From Cyclobacteriaceae bacterium (GTDB lineage: Bacteria; Bacteroidota; Bacteroidia; Cytophagales; Cyclobacteriaceae), in assembly GCA_016787605.1 (NCBI GenBank), contig JAEUUE010000128.1:1-64000 (forward strand): a stretch of DNA of 64,000 bases. Reading direction: 5' to 3'. Position numbers and translations under genes: made by a program. Shown here one piece after another: positions 10,301-17,494 of the stretch. The notes under the pieces are model-generated. The model had not been told where the DNA came from and did no database searches. It saw nothing but the letters and a program-made list of their open reading frames with translations. Position 1 is the stretch's first letter; every line of letters starts with the position of its first letter.

Positions 10301-10475
10301 GAAGTTCGATATCGGTAATGCGTCCGCTCATCAGCGCCGGGCCGATGTGGCGGGCACGCAAGTCACCGAAGAGCTCTTTGCCCTTGGTGACGGCCTCCTG
10401 CTGTTGAGGAGTCTGGGCAGCGACGGTGCAGGCCCCGACAAACGCGAGCGCACTCAGTACTAGTCCTTTCATCAT
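7389..10475 (-). CDS. secreted VPS10/BNR-repeat glycosidase-like protein
   Basis: About 1028 aa from the start chosen at 10475 (MMKGLVLSALAFVGACTVAAQ, a signal peptide; a Cys in GAC could make it a lipoprotein). It has many Asp-box motifs (STNGGATY, TVDGGSSW, SSDGGKTW, STDGGKTF, SDDAGANW, SRDGGKTF, SDDMGETW, TKDGGKTW, TTDFGATW), typical of the two-propeller 'VPS10 domain-containing' proteins common in Bacteroidota. After the propellers come a beta domain (PRVPAGTYKVVIQ) and a helical C-terminal region of about 150 residues. No T9SS C-terminal domain is seen, unlike the BNR protein at 4260-7130. Substrate is unknown; sialidase activity cannot be inferred from Asp boxes. Confidence 0.85.
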   Translation of the reverse strand: MMKGLVLSALAFVGACTVAAQTPQQQEAVTKGKELFGDLRARHIGPALMSGRITDIELHPKNDRIIYAGTAGGGVWKSTNGGATYNPIFDDYCQSIGAVEIDPSNPDNVVYVGTGEVWTRNSVSVGDGLYKTVDGGSSWNKIGFEKSERIAGIQVNPKNPNEIYVAVLGPLWSDSEERGLYKSSDGGKTWAKILYVDKTTGASDLTLDPKDPNIVYVAFWQVRRLPWVFNSGGANSALYKSTDGGKTFAKIHNGFPAGKLGRLAIAVAPSNSNILYTVIEGEKDERKGLYRSDDAGANWKQLNNDFGIVVRPFYFSRIEVDPRNPDVVVKAGLLGSISRDGGKTFKNLGPNHSDVHDIVFDINNSDRMHIATDGGIYRSWDGGTTLEIVENIPVSQFYHVSVDNEEPYNVYGGLQDNGCWFGPSASPGGIEAKDWVRVGVGDGYRVYRHPTKKLIYSEMQGAENVWRFDPAKDQAQTIQPLAMKGDPKLRFNWNASLATSPTVADRVYIGSQFVHRSDDMGETWVKISPDLTTNDPAKQNQEDSGGLSRDNSGAENHCTVFTIAESPLDANIVWAGTDDGNLQLTKDGGKTWTNVIANVPGLPKNTMVYHIEASVFNKANAYAVFTGYQTGDQNTYVYKTTDFGATWKSIATPEIYGFARNIQEDYVNENLLFLGTEFGLYITLNGGQNWYKFTNNMPSANVHFIELHKKTNDLVLATHGRGVIIIDDISILRQMTPENMEKELYFFKTKPAIIPENNGFGGASTETQFIGENPSQSAKIIYYLKKRHVLGKMALEIQDANGNKITEIGPGKSKGINVVNWNFTTKPPKVATGKTFTFGGFTTPRVPAGTYKVVIQKGKETYTQDLVVEYDPKSNISLADRKAQEAATKKMFDMTQELAYMVYTLDEYLKMAEQVKAKNPKVANPMIAELNKLKETLVVTKGDNYVGAAEPQLREKMTDLYAKVAQSYYKPNQAELDNMEAIESRFSTAKTDYKKLKDKHLPKLNQAMGKDKLQPIVLKTMEEYLQMP

Positions 10476-10510
10476 GATGGAATTTGGATTTAACGTAAAC
10501 AACAATGGGA

Positions 10511-10546
10511 AAAAACAAGGGCAGACAAATTGCCGGCCCTTGTGTT
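10511..10546 (-). terminator. intrinsic terminator after the LolA-like gene
   Basis: On the minus strand, ACAAGGGC (10536-10543) pairs with GCCCTTGT (10515-10522) and is followed by a run of T. It lies just past the stop of the gene ending at 10561. Confidence 0.8.
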
Positions 10547-10560
10547 ATCGGTGGTGTAAC

Positions 10561-11310
10561 TTAGTTGCCTTCCGGATACTTGAAGGCCGCGTCGTCCACT
10601 TTGGGATTCAATTCGATGTTGGTGATGGTGATGGGCTGGCTTCCCTGTCCTTTAGCACCTTGAGCCATGGAGAAGGGCATCATCAGGCCACCCACTTCCT
10701 GGTAGTCGCTCCACTTGGTCTGGGCAACCATTCCTTTGGCGGGACCCGACTTGACTTCGGCTTCCATCATCAGGGGAACGTAGCTTTCGGTATCGAAGAA
10801 ATAGAATACGACATTATCCGCCGGTTTTCCGTCAACCATGATCGGCTTCTTGGTGAGCTTGATCTTGTAGGTCTCCGTTCCGTCGATGGTTTCCTTGCCC
10901 AGGAACTCGGCGGTCAGGCCGCGCTCCTTGTAGTTGAGGAAAGGATCGGGAAACTCGCCGATCTCCAGTTTGTAGTTGGCCGTCGCTTCGGCATCGCTCT
11001 TCTCGGCCTTCATGTTCATGAAGTTGTGTGACCACAGGGTGGTGCCGTCATAAACGCCCTGCTTGATCTCCTTGCCCTGGAAGTTGATCACCTGCATGGC
11101 GCGGCCATCCTTGAACTGGTAGATCTCGATGGGAATCTCCATGCCGCCCTGGTTGAGTTTGGCGGAGATTTTCATCCCCTGGAGGGCCGCCCACTTGTCG
11201 CGGCCGCCGGTGTTTTCAAAATACTTGTTCACAATCTCGTCAACCGTTTGTGCCTGGGTGGCAGAAAAGCAGAAAAACGCAAAGACAATAAGAAAATGCT
11301 TGATTTTCAT
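10561..11310 (-). CDS. periplasmic LolA-like outer-membrane lipoprotein-sorting family protein
   Basis: A 249-aa protein with signal peptide (MKIKHFLIVFAFFCFSATQAQ). The mature part starts VDEIVNKYFENTGGRDKWAALQGMKI, the opening helix and strand typical of Bacteroidota 'outer membrane lipoprotein-sorting protein' relatives (LolA/LolB fold). It continues with the alternating strands of an open half-barrel (FFDTESYVPLMMEAEV). The family binds acyl chains in the periplasm, but members outside true LolA have unknown ligands. It is upstream of, and on the same strand as, the VPS10-like gene but has its own terminator, so the two may be separate units. Confidence 0.7.
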   Translation of the reverse strand: MKIKHFLIVFAFFCFSATQAQTVDEIVNKYFENTGGRDKWAALQGMKISAKLNQGGMEIPIEIYQFKDGRAMQVINFQGKEIKQGVYDGTTLWSHNFMNMKAEKSDAEATANYKLEIGEFPDPFLNYKERGLTAEFLGKETIDGTETYKIKLTKKPIMVDGKPADNVVFYFFDTESYVPLMMEAEVKSGPAKGMVAQTKWSDYQEVGGLMMPFSMAQGAKGQGSQPITITNIELNPKVDDAAFKYPEGN

Positions 11311-11465
11311 AGGAATTAGTTGGTTTCAGTGGTTTTAATTGGGGATTCAAGGTATTCTAACTATTTCAGATGGAGAAGGTTTCAGTAATGGATTTTTTTG
11401 ACTGGAAAGCCTTCATTTTGGGTAATGAGTAGGTCCGGGGTCCAAACAATTACACTTTCCGGCAA

Positions 11466-12050
11466 TTAAAATGATGAGGTATAGTCGTCATGTATGACCT
11501 CATAGGAATCGTCGTAAATCCTGGCTGGGTTCAAATCCAGCAAATTTATGGCTAATTCACGATTGCATAGATAGAGTGTTCCTTTCTCCATGTACTCGTT
11601 AAATGAGCTGAATTCCCAATCCTCCATCCGCTGGACTATTTTGGCCCTCATGGGATTCTGATGAACATAGTGAAAGGCCGTTAACGGGTGGCCTTGGTCA
11701 GAAGAGCTCACTTCGCGGGCTTTGGTCTTCTGCTGGAAAAGGTTTCCCACCCTCGATTCCTGTTTATTGATGGCCTTTGCATAAGAACTCAACAATTGCT
11801 TGATGCCTTGCGAAAATTGCTGCCTGTCAATGCTACCGTCGTGTATCATGGGTACGGTGGCGGCATTGGCGTGAATGAGGAAATGAAAGTGATTGGGCAT
11901 CAGACACCAGGCCAAGATGTCGCAGCGCGGCTTCAACCACCTTTGAACTCCCTGAAGGAAGTATCGATAGTTTTCCCTGCGAGGAAAAATCACTTCGCGG
12001 TTGATGCCTCGATTGTAAATATGATAGATTTCGCCTTCGGTGAGGTGCAT
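11466..12050 (-). CDS. REP-associated tyrosine transposase (RAYT, Y1/HUH)
   Basis: A 194-aa IS200-like Y1 transposase. Visible family features: N-terminal YHIYNRGINREVIF, the HUH metal-binding motif inside LMPNHFHFLIH (about residues 50-60), a tyrosine in the helix LLSSYAKAIN that fits the catalytic position, and the late motif YVHQNPMRAKIV. RAYTs are single-copy, domesticated-looking transposases that act on REP palindromes near their own gene. Here such a palindrome lies 98 nt upstream of the start (12148-12174). I see no IS200 end pair around the gene. Start chosen at the ATG before HLTEGEIYHIYNRG, which matches the usual N-terminus. Confidence 0.9.
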   Translation of the reverse strand: MHLTEGEIYHIYNRGINREVIFPRRENYRYFLQGVQRWLKPRCDILAWCLMPNHFHFLIHANAATVPMIHDGSIDRQQFSQGIKQLLSSYAKAINKQESRVGNLFQQKTKAREVSSSDQGHPLTAFHYVHQNPMRAKIVQRMEDWEFSSFNEYMEKGTLYLCNRELAINLLDLNPARIYDDSYEVIHDDYTSSF

Positions 12051-12120
12051 GTCCCAAAATACGTAGCATTATTGAAGCCCAGACTGAAATTGCCATGACG
12101 GTTTTCCGGATAATCTGTTG

Positions 12121-12174
12121 CAGGCACTCCTGATCCGGCAGGATCAGTGTCCTACACCTGACAGGTGTAGGACA
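12121..12174 (+). repeat. REP-like two-hairpin element, copy 2, beside the RAYT gene
   Basis: The second copy of the palindrome with arms TGTCCTACACCTG is perfect at 12148-12174. It is abutted by a separate 7-bp hairpin: CTGATCC (12130-12136), loop GGCA, GGATCAG (12141-12147). The segment from CAGG (12121) to the palindrome is 27 nt, as in copies 1 and 4, with CCTGAT and CGGC shared with copy 4. Confidence 0.9.
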
Positions 12175-12218
12175 GTAACCGGATGGCTTCAGGGCCTCGG
12201 GCTCTGTATGCTATTTCC

Positions 12219-13262
12219 TTAAGCCCTTTCCTGATCGCGAAGGATACCGCGATTGATCCTCCGCACAAACCCCGGCCCCTCATACACAAACCCCGTATAC
12301 ACCTGCACCAGGTCGGCGCCGGCTTTCAGTTTTTCGATCGCATCTTCCGGGTTCATGATCCCGCCTACCCCGATGATCGGGTAGCCCGGACCCAGTTTTT
12401 CCCGGAGATACGCGATCACGTCGGTGGAGCGCTCGCGCACCGGCTTACCGCTCAGCCCGCCGGCACCAATGGCCTGTACGGTGGAAGCCGGGGATTGCAA
12501 TCCTTCCCTTGACACCGTCGTATTGGTGGCAATGACGCCAGCCGTACCTGTGCTTCTCAGAATATCGATCACGTCATCCAGTTGCTCCTTGGTGAGATCC
12601 GGTGCGATCTTCAGCAGTACCGGCTTTGTCTTGTCTTTCGCCCGCGTAAGGGTCACCACCCTTTCCATCAATTTCCGCAGCGGCTCCTTTTCCTGGAGCG
12701 CACGGAGTCCGGGGGTGTTGGGGGAGCTCACGTTGACCACAAAATAGTCCACGTAGGGATAGAGCGCCTCGAGACAAGCCACATAATCCTCATCGGCCTG
12801 CTCATTAAGCGTAACCTTGTTCTTCCCAATATTGCCGCCCACGATCACGTTGGAAGATCTTCGCTTCAGCCGCACGACCGCCGCCTCAACGCCTTCATTA
12901 TTGAATCCCATCCGGTTGATCAGCGCCTGGTCGTCGGGCAGGCGAAACAAGCGGGGCTTTTCATTGCCGGGCTGACCCTTGGGTGTCAGGGTTCCGATCT
13001 CAATGAACCCGAACCCAAAACAGGAAAGTTCATCGATCAACCGGGCATCCTTGTCGAATCCTGCCGCCAGGCCCACCGGGTTGGGAAAGGTCAGTCCGAG
13101 AACTTTTCGCTCGAGCGAAGGATGATGGAACGTGAAGAGCCTTCGGAGCAGGGTCTTCATCCCGGGGATCGCGGCAATGTCCTGGAGCAGGGAAAACGTA
13201 AAATGATGCGCCCGCTCCGGGTTCAGCATGAACAGCAGCGGGCGGATCAGGACCTTATACAT
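12219..13262 (-). CDS. pyrD: dihydroorotate dehydrogenase (quinone), class 2
   Basis: A 347-aa enzyme that oxidises dihydroorotate to orotate in pyrimidine synthesis, passing electrons to the quinone pool at the inner membrane. It has the class-2 N-terminal helical extension (about residues 1-50) for membrane and quinone contact, the FMN site [12 protein letters not shown] (61-72), [22 protein letters not shown], and the catalytic-loop motif [11 protein letters not shown] with the class-2 catalytic serine (179-180). The FMN phosphate site is GVGGI. Length and motif order are normal. The next gene upstream on the same strand (DUF4136) is only 3 nt away. Confidence 0.95.
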   Translation of the reverse strand: MYKVLIRPLLFMLNPERAHHFTFSLLQDIAAIPGMKTLLRRLFTFHHPSLERKVLGLTFPNPVGLAAGFDKDARLIDELSCFGFGFIEIGTLTPKGQPGNEKPRLFRLPDDQALINRMGFNNEGVEAAVVRLKRRSSNVIVGGNIGKNKVTLNEQADEDYVACLEALYPYVDYFVVNVSSPNTPGLRALQEKEPLRKLMERVVTLTRAKDKTKPVLLKIAPDLTKEQLDDVIDILRSTGTAGVIATNTTVSREGLQSPASTVQAIGAGGLSGKPVRERSTDVIAYLREKLGPGYPIIGVGGIMNPEDAIEKLKAGADLVQVYTGFVYEGPGFVRRINRGILRDQERA

Positions 13263-13265
13263 GGC

Positions 13266-13796
13266 CTACTTCTTCTTCTTGACTTTCTTGGGCTTCAGCG
13301 AGAACTTCTTAAAGCCTGCCGACACCACCTGTTCAATAAGAACATTGATGTCCATGGCGGCTGAGCCCGTTGTGGCATTGACGCGCCAGATGAGGTTATT
13401 GTTACGATCATTGAGATCGATGATCAGGTTGCCCATGGTGTAGTCGCGGCTCCACGTCTGGCTGCTGTTATCGGGCGACACCCCCAGCGGGCCGAGCTGG
13501 CTGAAGTCGCTACGTTGCTGGGTGCCGATGAGGTAGGTGGCCAACAAGTCACCGGCCGAGTCGACCTTCACCATGCCCTTTGCCGTCAGCTCCTTGGTGA
13601 TAGCATCTTTCACCCATCTATGAAGGGAAGCTTCATTGACTGTGCGGCGGTCTTTCGGCGTAATAATCTCACCCGAGCCGAGGGTAAAGGTCTTGTAACG
13701 CGACAGGTCGCGGTTCTTGTCGTATTCGACATTGATGTCCTGGGCGACAAGGGGAAGTTGAACCAAAAGACAGACCAGGAAGGCTGAAACACGCAT
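13266..13796 (-). CDS. DUF4136 periplasmic/outer-membrane protein
   Basis: A 176-aa protein, start chosen at 13796 (MRVSAFLVCLLVQLPLVAQ, signal peptide). The mature part begins DINVEYDKNRDLSRYKTFTLG, the classic DUF4136 opening. Later strands include DLLATYLIG and GNLIIDLNDRNNNLIWRVNATG-like text. The Lys-rich tail (KPKKVKKKK) is unusual. The role of DUF4136 is unknown. It is 3 nt upstream of pyrD on the same strand; a paralogue with a lipobox lies at 14835-15434, on the other side of xerD. Confidence 0.8.
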   Translation of the reverse strand: MRVSAFLVCLLVQLPLVAQDINVEYDKNRDLSRYKTFTLGSGEIITPKDRRTVNEASLHRWVKDAITKELTAKGMVKVDSAGDLLATYLIGTQQRSDFSQLGPLGVSPDNSSQTWSRDYTMGNLIIDLNDRNNNLIWRVNATTGSAAMDINVLIEQVVSAGFKKFSLKPKKVKKKK

Positions 13797-13873
13797 GCTC
13801 AAAGGTATGAAAGCTTTGCGGTTGGCGGAAGCCAAAAGACCACTAAGACTCCATTTCTAATGTCGCTATCCGT

Positions 13874-14782
13874 CTATTTCCGCGGATGAAACTCCTGAAT
13901 GACCTGCTTCAGGTAATCCCGATCCAGGTGCGTGTAGATTTCCGTCGTGGTAATGGATTCATGCCCCAGCATTTCCTGCACGGCGCGCAAATCGGCGCCG
14001 CCCTCGATCAGGTGGGTGGCAAAGGAATGGCGGAAGGTGTGAGGACTGATGCTTTTCTTCAGCCCAATCTTCGCGGCCAGTGCCTTGATCATCAGAAAGA
14101 CGGTCACCCGGGAAATCTTCCGGCCGGCACGATTCAGAAACACATATCCTTCAAATCCTTTTTGCACCGGGATATGCACGCGAATCTCTTCCAGGTAGCT
14201 TTTCAGAAATTTCATGGCATCCCGGCCGATGGGCACGAGACGCTCCTTGTTGCCCTTCCCCACCACCCGCAGAAAGCCCAGGTCAAAGTACACGTTGGCG
14301 CGCCTCAACTCGACCAGCTCCGAAACCCGGAGGCCCGAACTGTACAGCACCTCCAGCATGGCCCGGTTGCGACCGCCCTCCGGTGACGACAAATCGATGG
14401 CCTCCAGCAACTTTACGATTTCATTGTAGTCGAGTGTATCGGGCAGCCGCCGGCCCAGGCGAGGCCCCTCCAACAACGCCGTAGGATCTTTGTCGATCCG
14501 CTCTTCAAAAACCAGGTACTTGAAAAAACCTTTCACGCCCGACAAAATTCTCGCCTGGCTGTGGGCACTCATCCCCAGTTCGTTGAGGTACTTAAGAAAA
14601 CCCTGCAACTGCTTGTAGGTAACGTCCTTCGGCACTAACCCGGCGTGCTTCAACTCGATGAACTGCGCCAACTTGCCGATGTCGCGCACATACGCTTCAA
14701 TGGAATTCTGCGACAACGACCGTTCCAGCTTGAGGTAGTTGCCGAAATCCCGGATGTCCAGTTCCCACGATTTCTTGCTCAT
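13874..14782 (-). CDS. xerD: tyrosine recombinase XerD/XerC type
   Basis: A 302-aa recombinase from the start at 14782 (MSKKSWELDIRDFGNYLKLE). The N-terminal SAM-like core-binding domain is followed by the catalytic domain with Arg152 (SSGLRVSELVELRR), Lys176 (VVGKGNKERLVPIG), His248 and Arg251 (HTFRHSFATH), His274 (MLGHESITTTEIYTH) and nucleophile Tyr283. This is the normal length and motif set of the chromosome-dimer-resolving Xer recombinase. The extra IntI-specific insertion between the second and third motifs is not present, so this is not an integron integrase. It is divergent from the DUF4136 lipoprotein gene at 14835. Confidence 0.9.
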   Translation of the reverse strand: MSKKSWELDIRDFGNYLKLERSLSQNSIEAYVRDIGKLAQFIELKHAGLVPKDVTYKQLQGFLKYLNELGMSAHSQARILSGVKGFFKYLVFEERIDKDPTALLEGPRLGRRLPDTLDYNEIVKLLEAIDLSSPEGGRNRAMLEVLYSSGLRVSELVELRRANVYFDLGFLRVVGKGNKERLVPIGRDAMKFLKSYLEEIRVHIPVQKGFEGYVFLNRAGRKISRVTVFLMIKALAAKIGLKKSISPHTFRHSFATHLIEGGADLRAVQEMLGHESITTTEIYTHLDRDYLKQVIQEFHPRK

Positions 14783-14834
14783 GGCGTTTCCTTCCCCGCT
14801 ATATTTCGCGACATTTGTAAAGATCGTTAACCCT

Positions 14835-15434
14835 ATGCGCATACACCCTATTGTTGGTTCTGTTTTTCTCTTCCTGATTGTTCTCCTGTCGGCGTGCTCC
14901 TCCGGAATTCACACCTCGAGCTGGAGGGCGAAGGGCGTGGATCTGAAAGTGTACAAGTCGTACGCCTGGGTGGTGCCCGGCGACACAACCCTGGGTCATC
15001 GACGCGACGACAAATTATACGGCGGCAGCATCCAGTACCTGGCCGACACCGAACTGAAGGCCAAAGGAATGACGGTGGATACCCACAGTCCCGACGCCGT
15101 CTTCATGTTTGATACCCGCCTTGAAGATCATGTTCGCTATTCACAATCCCCTTCCGTGAGCGTGGGGTTCGGCGTGGCAGGACCCGCTTATTATGGTGGA
15201 CCCGGTTATTATGTCGGAGGCTCGGTTCCGGTGGCGGGCGGCGAAGTAACGACCAGCTACTACAAGCAGGGCACCCTCGTGATCGAAATGTATGACCTGA
15301 AGACCAAAAAGATCCTGTGGCGCGGTTGGGCCAATAAAGAACTCGACTATTCGACCGACATGGATTACACGCTCCGCAAAGCCATCCATGACATCTTCGT
15401 GTACCTTCCCATCAAACACAAACCCGGGTCATGA
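14835..15434 (+). CDS. DUF4136 lipoprotein
   Basis: A 199-aa lipoprotein, start at 14835 because MRIHPIVGSVFLFLIVLLSACSSG gives a clean lipobox (LSAC) and upstream residues do not. The core SSWRAKGVDLKVYKSYAWVVPGD and the tail LVIEMYDLKTKKILWRGWA with LRKAIHDIFVYLP match DUF4136. In the middle is a Gly/Tyr-rich loop (AGPAYYGGPGYYVGG). The stop overlaps the start of aroQ (ATGA at 15431-15434), so the two are translationally coupled. Confidence 0.85.
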   Translation: MRIHPIVGSVFLFLIVLLSACSSGIHTSSWRAKGVDLKVYKSYAWVVPGDTTLGHRRDDKLYGGSIQYLADTELKAKGMTVDTHSPDAVFMFDTRLEDHVRYSQSPSVSVGFGVAGPAYYGGPGYYVGGSVPVAGGEVTTSYYKQGTLVIEMYDLKTKKILWRGWANKELDYSTDMDYTLRKAIHDIFVYLPIKHKPGS

Positions 15435-15856
15435 GAATACAAATCATCAACGGCCCCAACCTCAACCTGCTCGGCAAGCGCGAGCCGGAAGTGTACGGCA
15501 CGCAGGCCTTTGAGACGTTCTTTCAAACCCTGCAACAGAGTTTCCCCCAGGTGGAGCTCCACTACTTTCAATCCAACATCGAGGGTGAGATTGTCAATCA
15601 ACTGCACGATGTCGGCTTCTCGTACGACGGCATCATCCTGAACGCCGGCGGCTACACCCATACCTCAGTGGCCATCCACGATGCCATCGCGGCGATCACC
15701 GTTCCCGTAGTGGAGGTGCACATCTCCAACATCTATGCGCGGGAAGAATTCCGTCACCACAGCCTGATCTCCGCCCATTGCGCCGGCATGATCAGCGGGT
15801 TCGGCCTGCAGGGCTACGTGCTCGCCCTGGTCTACCTGATGAACCGCACAACCTGA
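15431..15856 (+). CDS. aroQ: type II 3-dehydroquinate dehydratase
   Basis: A 141-aa enzyme of the shikimate pathway that dehydrates 3-dehydroquinate. Signature IIINGPNLNLLG-type opening (residues 5-14), the flexible lid with Tyr22 (REPEVYG), NAGGYTHTSVAIHDAI, and EVHISNIYAREEFRHHS with the catalytic His. Length is normal for the dodecameric type II family. It overlaps the upstream lipoprotein stop by 4 nt and is followed by the aminotransferase after 7 nt. Confidence 0.95.
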   Translation: MRIQIINGPNLNLLGKREPEVYGTQAFETFFQTLQQSFPQVELHYFQSNIEGEIVNQLHDVGFSYDGIILNAGGYTHTSVAIHDAIAAITVPVVEVHISNIYAREEFRHHSLISAHCAGMISGFGLQGYVLALVYLMNRTT

Positions 15857-15863
15857 GTTTTCC

Positions 15864-16910
15864 ATGATCAGCTTCTACCCCGGTCCGTCGCGTGTCTACG
15901 ACGGGGTTCCCCGCTGGACCGCCGACGCCTACAAAAAGGGCATCCTCAGCATGAACCACCGCAGCGCTGAGTTCATGGATTTGGTCAAAGAAACCACGGC
16001 CTTGCTGCGACGAAAACTCCGGGTTCCGAAAGACTACTCCGTGTTGTTCGTCTCTTCCGCCACCGAATGCTGGGAGATCATCGCCCAATCGCTGGTGGAG
16101 CGCGAAAGCCTTCATGCCTATAACGGGGCGTTCGGAGAAAAATGGTTTCGCTATACCCAAAAGCTCAACCCGCGGAGTCGCGCCCATTCCTTCGACTTCC
16201 AGGCGCCGCTGGATCCTTCGGCGCTCAACCTGGGTGAAGCCGACTTGCTCTGCCTGACCCAGAACGAGACCTCCAACGGTACCGCACTTTCCCCGCGGCT
16301 GCTGAAGGAGATCCGAACCCGGTTCCCCCAAACCCTCAATGCCGTGGATGCCACCTCTTCCATGGCAGGAATCAATCTCGACTTCAAGCTGGCCGATGTG
16401 TGGTTCGCCTCCGTACAGAAATGTTTTGGTCTTCCCGCGGGACTCGCCCTGCTCATTTGCAGTCCGCGCGCCGCGGAGACCGCCCGGCGGCTGGCCCGTA
16501 ACAATCATTACAACAGCCTGGCTTTTCAGCTGGAAATGATCGCCAAACATCAGACCACACACACGCCGAATGTGTTGGGAATCTATTTATTGTACCGGTC
16601 TCTTGAGTCAGTTTCTTCCATTCGCGAGACCGACGCGTTGATCCGGCGCCGCGCGGCCCAGTGGGTTACCTTCTTTAAAAAACATCCGCGCCTTTCGTTG
16701 CTCGTCAAAGAAGACAAGGTCCTGTCGCACACCGTTCTGACAGTGACGTCTTCCACTTCACTTCAGACCCTTAAGGAAAGAGCCAAACAAAAAGGCCTCC
16801 TCCTCGGAGAGGGCTACGGGCCCTGGAAGGAGACCACCTTCCGCATCGCCAACTTCCCTGCCCATAAGGTGGCAGAAATCAGCAAACTGAAGAAGTTTCT
16901 GGCTTCCTGA
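15864..16910 (+). CDS. class V aminotransferase, phosphoserine-aminotransferase-like
   Basis: A 348-aa PLP enzyme of fold type I, class V. It starts MISFYPGPSRVY (the GPS motif of SerC-type enzymes), has VSSATECWEIIAQSL, TQNETSNGTALSP, VDATSSMAGINLDF (the PLP-contacting Asp) and the PLP lysine in SVQKCFGLPAG. It resembles phosphoserine aminotransferase of Bacteroidota, but the motifs differ enough that another small-molecule aminotransferase is possible, so no symbol is given. It runs 7 nt behind aroQ in the same direction. Confidence 0.8.
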   Translation: MISFYPGPSRVYDGVPRWTADAYKKGILSMNHRSAEFMDLVKETTALLRRKLRVPKDYSVLFVSSATECWEIIAQSLVERESLHAYNGAFGEKWFRYTQKLNPRSRAHSFDFQAPLDPSALNLGEADLLCLTQNETSNGTALSPRLLKEIRTRFPQTLNAVDATSSMAGINLDFKLADVWFASVQKCFGLPAGLALLICSPRAAETARRLARNNHYNSLAFQLEMIAKHQTTHTPNVLGIYLLYRSLESVSSIRETDALIRRRAAQWVTFFKKHPRLSLLVKEDKVLSHTVLTVTSSTSLQTLKERAKQKGLLLGEGYGPWKETTFRIANFPAHKVAEISKLKKFLAS

Positions 16911-16984
16911 ACCCCAGAAACCATCCGCGCGGTGGCCATTAGGAATTTCACGGCCTGTTTTTGAATCTTTGTGCTTTGTTTGCC

Positions 16985-17317
16985 ATGAAAGCCGCGCGTC
17001 AACTCCTGTGCATGATCCTGCTCCTGCTATTCACGCTGGAGTACGTGGCCGCTACCACCGCCCAGGAGTCGCCCATTCCCGCCTCGCATCAGTCCAAGGT
17101 GCTCGCTCATGAAATTCAGGGGCACTTCTGCCTGTTGGCCGAGGAAAGCGAGGAACGCGATCATCGCGATTCAGATCTCCTTTTATTCGAACGTGCGCTC
17201 GTTCATCCTCACTCCCTTCCTTCCCTGAGCCAGGGAAAACTTCACGGTTCCGATTCCTTTCAAACGGTTCTACAATCGGTCCCGAAGTACACGCTCCACC
17301 GCGCCATTATCATTTAA
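16985..17317 (+). CDS. small secreted acidic/His-containing protein upstream of SulP
   Basis: A 110-aa protein with signal peptide (MKAARQLLCMILLLLFTLEY, start at 16985). The mature part is hydrophilic with an acidic and His stretch (EESEERDHRDSD). I do not recognise a family. It precedes the SulP gene at 17495 on the same strand. A similarly sized secreted protein with a run of acidic residues (34088-34372) precedes the second SulP gene of the window in the same relative position. Confidence 0.5.
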   Translation: MKAARQLLCMILLLLFTLEYVAATTAQESPIPASHQSKVLAHEIQGHFCLLAEESEERDHRDSDLLLFERALVHPHSLPSLSQGKLHGSDSFQTVLQSVPKYTLHRAIII

Positions 17318-17494
17318 GTCGGTCATACGGGTCCACGAATGACGGCCTCCGGTCGCCAGGCCAGGACTCACGTCTCCGGGACATTCTTGCGCTCAAGAAT
17401 GGCTTTCCGCCTGACTCTTTCCCGGCAGACACCCCCAGGCAAAATAAACCGAGAGGTTTATGAAAACCGAAACATTGATATTAACTTATTCATC

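Noticed and set aside
7620..10463. Several plus-strand open frames of 250-335 codons opposite the VPS10-like gene
   Set aside because: They are shadows of a GC-rich gene with repeated Asp-box motifs in the true frame.
11466..12050. An active IS200/IS605 insertion sequence
   Set aside because: No tnpB, no subterminal IS hairpin pair around the gene, and the closest palindromes also occur far from it; the RAYT interpretation fits better.
13874..14782. The tyrosine recombinase as the integrase of the cassette array
   Set aside because: It has normal Xer length and motif spacing, lacks the extra IntI insertion, and lies 7 kb away among housekeeping genes on the opposite strand.
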